The notes under the pieces are model-generated. The model was given only the letters and a program-made list of their open reading frames with translations. It was not told where the DNA came from and did no database searches. Positions 59,992 to 64,000 of a stretch of 64,000 nucleotides of DNA are shown piece by piece. The position numbers and the translations under genes were made by a program. Each line of letters starts with the position of its first letter. Positions within the stretch are counted from its first letter, which is position 1. Location: the NCBI RefSeq assembly GCF_006385575.1, contig NZ_CP041040.1:372001-436000 (forward strand), read 5' to 3'. The stretch is from Microbacterium foliorum. Lineage in GTDB: Bacteria; Actinomycetota; Actinomycetes; Actinomycetales; Microbacteriaceae.

Positions 59992-61748
59992 GCGATCGCC
60001 TGCCCCGCGTCGGCCAGCACGCGCTGCAGTGTCGGGAGTCGGAGTCCGGCCTCGACGAACGGAGACTCATCGCGGAAGAGCACGTCGGTGCGATCGGCGG
60101 CGTGCACTCGACCGTCCCTGAGGATCACGGTGTGCGAAGTGTGCTCGGCGACGAGCTGGAGGTCATGGGTCACGATGACGATCGTCGTTCCCTCAGCGCG
60201 CAGGTCACGCAGCAGGGCGAGGAGCTCGGAGGCCCGCGCGCGATCCTGACCGAAGGTCGGCTCGTCGAGCGCGAGCACCTTCGGGCGGGTGATCAGGGCC
60301 GTGCCGACCGAAAGGCGGCGCTTCTCTCCGCCCGACAGCAGGAACGGGTGCACATCGGCTTTGGCTTCGAGTCCGAAGCGGGAGAGCATGGCATCGACGC
60401 GCTCGCGCGTCTCGGCATCCGGCGTGTGCCGCAGCCGAAGCCCGTGTGCCAGCTCGTCGAACACCGTGTGCGCGATGAACTGGTGCTCGGGGTTCTGGAA
60501 CACGAACCCGATGCGGCTCGCGAGCTCGCGGGGCGACGCCGAGCCGGGGTCGATGCCGTCGACCGTCACCTGCCGCTTCGGCGGCGGCACGACTCCGGCG
60601 AGTGACTGCAGCAGGGTGGTCTTGCCGGCACCGTTCGTGCCGATGATCGCCGTGAGGGTTCCCGGCTCGATGTCGAGATCGATGCCGTGCAGGATCTCGG
60701 TGCGGTGGCGGCGCACGGTGAGGCCGCGCGCGCTGATGATCGGGGCGGTCGTCGGTCGCGAGGGTGCATCCGCCTGCAGGACGGACGCACGGATGCCGGA
60801 TGAGACAGCGGTTTCTGATCCTGCATCCGTGCCCTGGTCCTGCAGACGGGACACGGCGGGAGTCGTGGACGCCGTGAGCGTGGCAGGGGTAGCGGCCCCA
60901 GCGAGTGCCGTGGCGAGCTCTGCGGGCGTGAGCGGCAGCTCGTCGAAGTGCGTCCCGGCATCCTGCATCCGCAGTGCCGCCAGAGTCGCCCCGGGGAGCC
61001 AGACCCCCATGGCCATGAGTTCGGCGGCGTGCGTGCGGATGATCTCTGCCGCCGGGCCGTCGAACGCCACGCGACCCGCGCGGTCGAGCACGATCGTGCG
61101 GGTGACGAAGCCCATCGCCGCGTCGAGGTTGTGCTCGACGAGCAGGATGGCTCGATCGCCGGCCGCGATCACATCGGTCAGTGCGGCGTAGACATCGTCG
61201 ATGCCCTGCGGGTCGAGGTTCGCCGTCGGCTCGTCGAGCACGATCAGGGGCGACCCCATGGCCAGAGCGCACGCGATCGCGAGGCGCTGCCGCCCGCCGC
61301 CCGACAGTCGGTCGGGATTCTCGTCTCGGCGCTCCCAGAGACCGACGCGACCGAGCGCATCCGCAGTCCTGGCGCGCACCTCGTCGAGCGGGAGCAGCAG
61401 GTTCTCGGGGCCGAATGCGACCTCGTCGTAGACGGTGCCGGTGACGATCTGCGCATCCGGGTCCTGGAAGACCATTGCGACATGGGTGCTCAACGATGCG
61501 GTGTCGGCGTCGGCCGTGCTGACGCCGCCGGCGTGGACCGACCCCGTCATGGTCGCCGGCACGGCATGCGGGATGAGCCCGTTGAGCGCGAGAGTGAGCG
61601 TCGACTTGCCCGAACCCGAGGGGCCGAGGAGCAGCACGACCTCGCCGGGTTCGATGTCGAAGGTGACGCGCTCGGGAGAGGGGCGCACAGCATCGGCGTG
61701 GGTGATCGAGAGGTCACGCACGCTGAGAAGGGGCGCGGATGAGCGCAC
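59988..61748 (-). CDS. ecfA: ECF transporter ATPase, two ATPase domains fused
   Basis: 586 residues. Domain 1: GPSGSGKSTL, VFQDPDAQIVTGTVYDEVAFG, LSGGGRQRLAIA, LIVLDEPTANLD, VEHN. Domain 2: GTNGAGKTTL, VFQNPEHQFIAHTVFDELAHG, LSGGEKRRLSVG, VLALDEPTFGQD, THD. Both sets are complete, so the protein is a fused EcfA-EcfA'. The linker around residues 300-330 (DQGTDAGSETAVSSG) contains a fragment resembling repeat family 2. GTG start at 61748; the iron box lies 39-57 bases upstream. Confidence 0.94.
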   Translation of the reverse strand: MRSSAPLLSVRDLSITHADAVRPSPERVTFDIEPGEVVLLLGPSGSGKSTLTLALNGLIPHAVPATMTGSVHAGGVSTADADTASLSTHVAMVFQDPDAQIVTGTVYDEVAFGPENLLLPLDEVRARTADALGRVGLWERRDENPDRLSGGGRQRLAIACALAMGSPLIVLDEPTANLDPQGIDDVYAALTDVIAAGDRAILLVEHNLDAAMGFVTRTIVLDRAGRVAFDGPAAEIIRTHAAELMAMGVWLPGATLAALRMQDAGTHFDELPLTPAELATALAGAATPATLTASTTPAVSRLQDQGTDAGSETAVSSGIRASVLQADAPSRPTTAPIISARGLTVRRHRTEILHGIDLDIEPGTLTAIIGTNGAGKTTLLQSLAGVVPPPKRQVTVDGIDPGSASPRELASRIGFVFQNPEHQFIAHTVFDELAHGLRLRHTPDAETRERVDAMLSRFGLEAKADVHPFLLSGGEKRRLSVGTALITRPKVLALDEPTFGQDRARASELLALLRDLRAEGTTIVIVTHDLQLVAEHTSHTVILRDGRVHAADRTDVLFRDESPFVEAGLRLPTLQRVLADAGQAIA

Positions 61749-61786
61749 GGCATAACCCCGGTTTCGGCGATCGGTACCGTTCTAAC

Positions 61787-61805
61787 TTAGCTGAGCCTTA
61801 CCTGA
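61787..61805 (-). promoter_or_regulatory. DtxR/IdeR-type iron box
   Basis: TTAGCTGAGCCTTACCTGA agrees at 15 of 19 positions with the iron-box consensus TTAGGTTAGCCTAACCTAA. It lies just upstream of the ATPase gene, where the promoter of the four-gene minus-strand operon should be. Confidence 0.75.
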
Positions 61806-61830
61806 ATCACCACGCGTCGGATGCGGTGGA

Positions 61831-62373
61831 TCAGCGCCGTGCGACGCCCGCGCGACTCAGCGACGAACCGATCGCGAGCCCGGCTGCCGTCCACGCGATC
61901 GGACCGAGCACAGCGATCACCAGGTAGGCGATCTGCAGCCACGGAGCGAAGGCTCCGAGGTCGACCGCGAAGAACACCACGACTGCGACGATCACCCCAA
62001 TCACGCCGGCCGAGATGAAGAAGCGCCAGGGCCCCCACGAGCGGTAGCGGGTGAGCGCGGCGATGCCCTCCTGGATCGCGCCGAACAGCAGCGCGGTGCC
62101 GATGAAGCGCAGCGTCCAGGCCGGGTTGAACGCGCTCGAGATGAAGGCGGCGATGACGTGCGTGATGAGGGCCACGAACGGTCGGCGCAGCACCTCCTGG
62201 GCGATGATGCCCGGCAGGACGTGCGAGCCGAGGACGAGGCCGTAGAGGTACGGAGTGACCACGATGACGACCGGCGTGATGAGGCCGGCGATCCCTCCGA
62301 GAATGCCTGTGGCGACGCCGATCGCCGCGCAGACCAGCAGCACGCGGGTCGTCAGGACGGGGGAGGGGGCCAC
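61831..62373 (-). CDS. ECF transporter S-like component, second copy
   Basis: 180 residues, about six hydrophobic helices: LLVCAAIGVATGILGGIAGLI, YLYGLVLGSHVLPGIIAQEVL, VALITHVIAAFISSAF, IGTALLFGAIQEGIAAL. Same YkoE-like type as the S component at 57597 but without the hydrophilic N-terminus. It is upstream of the ATPase gene, on the same strand, with its own TAGGCT box before the GTG start, and the iron box separates the two. It may feed the same module with another ligand or be its main S component. Confidence 0.82.
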   Translation of the reverse strand: MAPSPVLTTRVLLVCAAIGVATGILGGIAGLITPVVIVVTPYLYGLVLGSHVLPGIIAQEVLRRPFVALITHVIAAFISSAFNPAWTLRFIGTALLFGAIQEGIAALTRYRSWGPWRFFISAGVIGVIVAVVVFFAVDLGAFAPWLQIAYLVIAVLGPIAWTAAGLAIGSSLSRAGVARR

Positions 62374-62406
62374 TCCTCCAGCCTACTGTCGACCATTGGC
62401 GACTCG

Positions 62407-62424
62407 ACTGGCCGTTCGGCCAGT
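62407..62424. promoter_or_regulatory. Palindrome upstream of the secreted protease
   Basis: ACTGGCCG-TT-CGGCCAGT (8-bp perfect arms) followed directly by TAATAAT. It sits between the divergent S component and protease genes and may be an operator; no matching regulator is recognisable here. Confidence 0.55.
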
Positions 62425-62518
62425 AATAATCCCCGACTCTGGTGTGTGGACGGAAGCCGGGCGTAGCTTGAACGGCGGTGCGGTAACGCAGTCGCACCGT
62501 GATCATCGGGAGAAGCGC

Positions 62519-64000
62519 ATGGGTCGAACACCCCTCCGGATGGCAGCGGCCACAACCCTGGCAACGCTGTTCATCGCATCGACGGCAACCGCCGGCTACG
62601 CGAGCACGGAGGAGGTGAATCACCCCACCCCGGTCGAAGGCACGCCCGGTCACTACATCGTCGTGCTGAAGTCCGATCCACTCGCGAGCTACACCGGCGA
62701 CGTCGACGGCCTCGAGGCGACGAAGCCCGCCGAGGGCGAGCAGCTCGAGCGGCAGTCGCAGGACTCGCAGCGCTATGTCGAGCATCTCGAGTCCGAGCAG
62801 CAGACGATCGCGCAAGAGGTCGGCATCACCCCTGAGAACACCTACCAGGTGGTGCTCAACGGCTTCAGCGCCGACCTGTCGGGAGAGCAGGTCGACAAGC
62901 TCCGGGCATCGAAGGACGTCTACGGCGTCTACCCGGACTTCATCCGGCACCCCGACGCGCAGACCGCGACGGACTTCCTCGGTCTCGGCGATGACAAGAA
63001 GGGCCGCGGCGGCGTCTGGCAGCAGACCGGCGGCGTCGACAAGGCGGGCGAGGGCGTGGTCGTGGGTGTCATCGACACCGGCATCGCCCCCGAGCACCCG
63101 TCGTTCGACGGCAAGAAGCTCAAGAAGCAGCCCAAGAACGACAAGCGTCACAAGGGAAGCCAGCCGTACACCGACGGCACTTTCGTCTACTTCGACAAGT
63201 CGGACGGCGGTCAGTTCCAGGGCACGATGGTCGAGGCCCAGGAGTGGGACAAGGGCGACTACTCGTCGAAGCTCATCGGAGCCCAGTACTTCTACACCGG
63301 CGCCGAGGCGGCCGGATTCGACTTCCAGTACGACTACCTGTCGCCGCGTGACGGCGACGGCCACGGGTCGCACACCGCGAGCACGGCGGCCGGCAACTTC
63401 GGCGTGAAGGCCTCGATCGAGGACGTCGACTTCGGCAAGGTCTCGGGTGTCGCACCAGGTGCCAAGGTCGCGGCCTACAAGGCCTGCTACGTCGGACCCG
63501 ACGAGGCGGTCACGACCGACGACATCTGCGCGGGCAGCGACCTGATCGCAGCGATCGACCAGGCCGTCGCCGACGGGGTCGACGTGATCAACTACTCGAT
63601 CGGCGGCGGCGCGGCATCCACCGTCCTCGCCCCCGAGGACATCGCGTTCTTCAACGCGGCAGCAGCGGGCGTCTTCGTGGCGACCAGCGCCGGCAACGAC
63701 GGCCCCGACTCCGTCACGGCCGATCACGCGTCGCCGTGGTACACCACGGTCGCCGCCTCGACGATCCCCACGTGGGAGGGTACCGTGCAGTTCGACGGCT
63801 TCGCCCAGGCGGGCGCGTCGGTGAGCGTGCCGTTCGGCACGACGGTCACCGGGCCGTCGATCTACGCGGGCGACGCGCCGGCCGCAGGTCAGGCTGCCGC
63901 CGATGCGGCTCTGTGCCTTCCCGGCACGCTCGATGCGGCGAAGGTCACGGGGCACATCGTGGTCTGTGACCGAGGCGGCAACGCTCGCGCCGAGAAGTCG
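62519..64000 (+). CDS. Secreted subtilisin-like serine protease (S8), C-terminus beyond the window
   Basis: At least 494 residues and open at the right edge. A signal peptide (residues 1 to about 29, basic GRTPLR then AAATTLATLFIASTATA) and an I9-type propeptide (GHYIVVLKSDPLASY, VVLNGFSADLSGEQ) precede the S8 domain: catalytic Asp186 in VIDTGIAPEHPSFDG and His282 in GDGHGSHTAS. ATSAGNDGP is the oxyanion-hole region. A PA-domain insertion begins near residue 430. The catalytic serine lies beyond the window. GGGAGAA precedes the ATG. Confidence 0.94.
   Translation, partial: MGRTPLRMAAATTLATLFIASTATAGYASTEEVNHPTPVEGTPGHYIVVLKSDPLASYTGDVDGLEATKPAEGEQLERQSQDSQRYVEHLESEQQTIAQEVGITPENTYQVVLNGFSADLSGEQVDKLRASKDVYGVYPDFIRHPDAQTATDFLGLGDDKKGRGGVWQQTGGVDKAGEGVVVGVIDTGIAPEHPSFDGKKLKKQPKNDKRHKGSQPYTDGTFVYFDKSDGGQFQGTMVEAQEWDKGDYSSKLIGAQYFYTGAEAAGFDFQYDYLSPRDGDGHGSHTASTAAGNFGVKASIEDVDFGKVSGVAPGAKVAAYKACYVGPDEAVTTDDICAGSDLIAAIDQAVADGVDVINYSIGGGAASTVLAPEDIAFFNAAAAGVFVATSAGNDGPDSVTADHASPWYTTVAASTIPTWEGTVQFDGFAQAGASVSVPFGTTVTGPSIYAGDAPAAGQAAADAALCLPGTLDAAKVTGHIVVCDRGGNARAEKS

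Overview
The window looks like chromosome from a high-GC actinobacterium of the Microbacteriaceae, most likely Microbacterium or a close relative. The pointers are strong G/C preference at third codon positions, frequent GTG (and one TTG) starts, several genes starting 5-7 bases after a TANNNT-type -10 box (probably leaderless), and actinobacterial families such as DUF3073, the sterol-carrier family and an Rv2578c-type radical SAM protein. I see no rRNA, tRNA, CRISPR array, transposase or prophage. Coding density is high and no gene-free stretch exceeds about 300 bases.

Layout. 1-3.5 kb: end of a sugar ABC operon (permeases, GH1 beta-glucosidase, LacI regulator). 3.5-5.6 kb: a DUF1266 gene, a TetR and a GntR/FCD regulator. 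5.7-11.9 kb: an operon for 5-oxoproline use (NRAMP-type transporter, PxpA, DUF1445, fused PxpB-PxpC, fused biotin carboxylase-BCCP), divergent from the GntR gene, with a FadR-type operator between them. 12-24.6 kb: purine-related genes (NCS2 permease, purC, purD, purM, purF) mixed with a broken PadR regulator next to a DHA2 efflux pump, a DUF4160/DUF2442 pair, GNAT, Nudix and sterol-carrier genes. 24.5-34.4 kb: CynX-type MFS, MOSC protein, DUF3073, universal stress protein, a PadR/DUF4097 pair with clear operators, glycogen phosphorylase, a TipAL-type MerR regulator and a nitroreductase-family protein. 34.4-38.1 kb: a lower-GC P-loop ATPase, a FAD/Rieske oxidoreductase and a two-gene FluC fluoride channel. 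38.2-43.7 kb: a complete sugar ABC operon with its LacI regulator and a Gfo/Idh/MocA dehydrogenase. 43.8-48.7 kb: TetR plus an RND exporter, and an aldose epimerase. 48.7-52 kb: a DEAD-box helicase behind a long structured leader, then a hairpin/tandem-repeat region and a YaeQ gene. 52-57.4 kb: an intein-containing radical SAM protein, a VanY-type carboxypeptidase, an acyl-CoA dehydrogenase and an RHH/MazF toxin-antitoxin pair. 57.6-62.4 kb: an ECF-type transporter with a siderophore-interacting reductase behind a DtxR/IdeR-type iron box. 62.5 kb to the end: a secreted subtilase that runs off the window.

Most notable are: (1) the 344-residue LAGLIDADG intein inserted exactly at the third cysteine of a radical SAM CX3CX2C motif; (2) three dispersed palindromic repeat families, one of which (about 87 bp, three copies) brackets the MazF module, while another appears to lie inside a coding region; (3) the attenuator-like, triple-helix RNA leader of the DEAD-box gene; and (4) the iron-box ECF/SIP locus with two S-like components. 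Coordinates, motifs, repeats and palindromes were read directly from the sequence; family names come from motif recognition without database searches.
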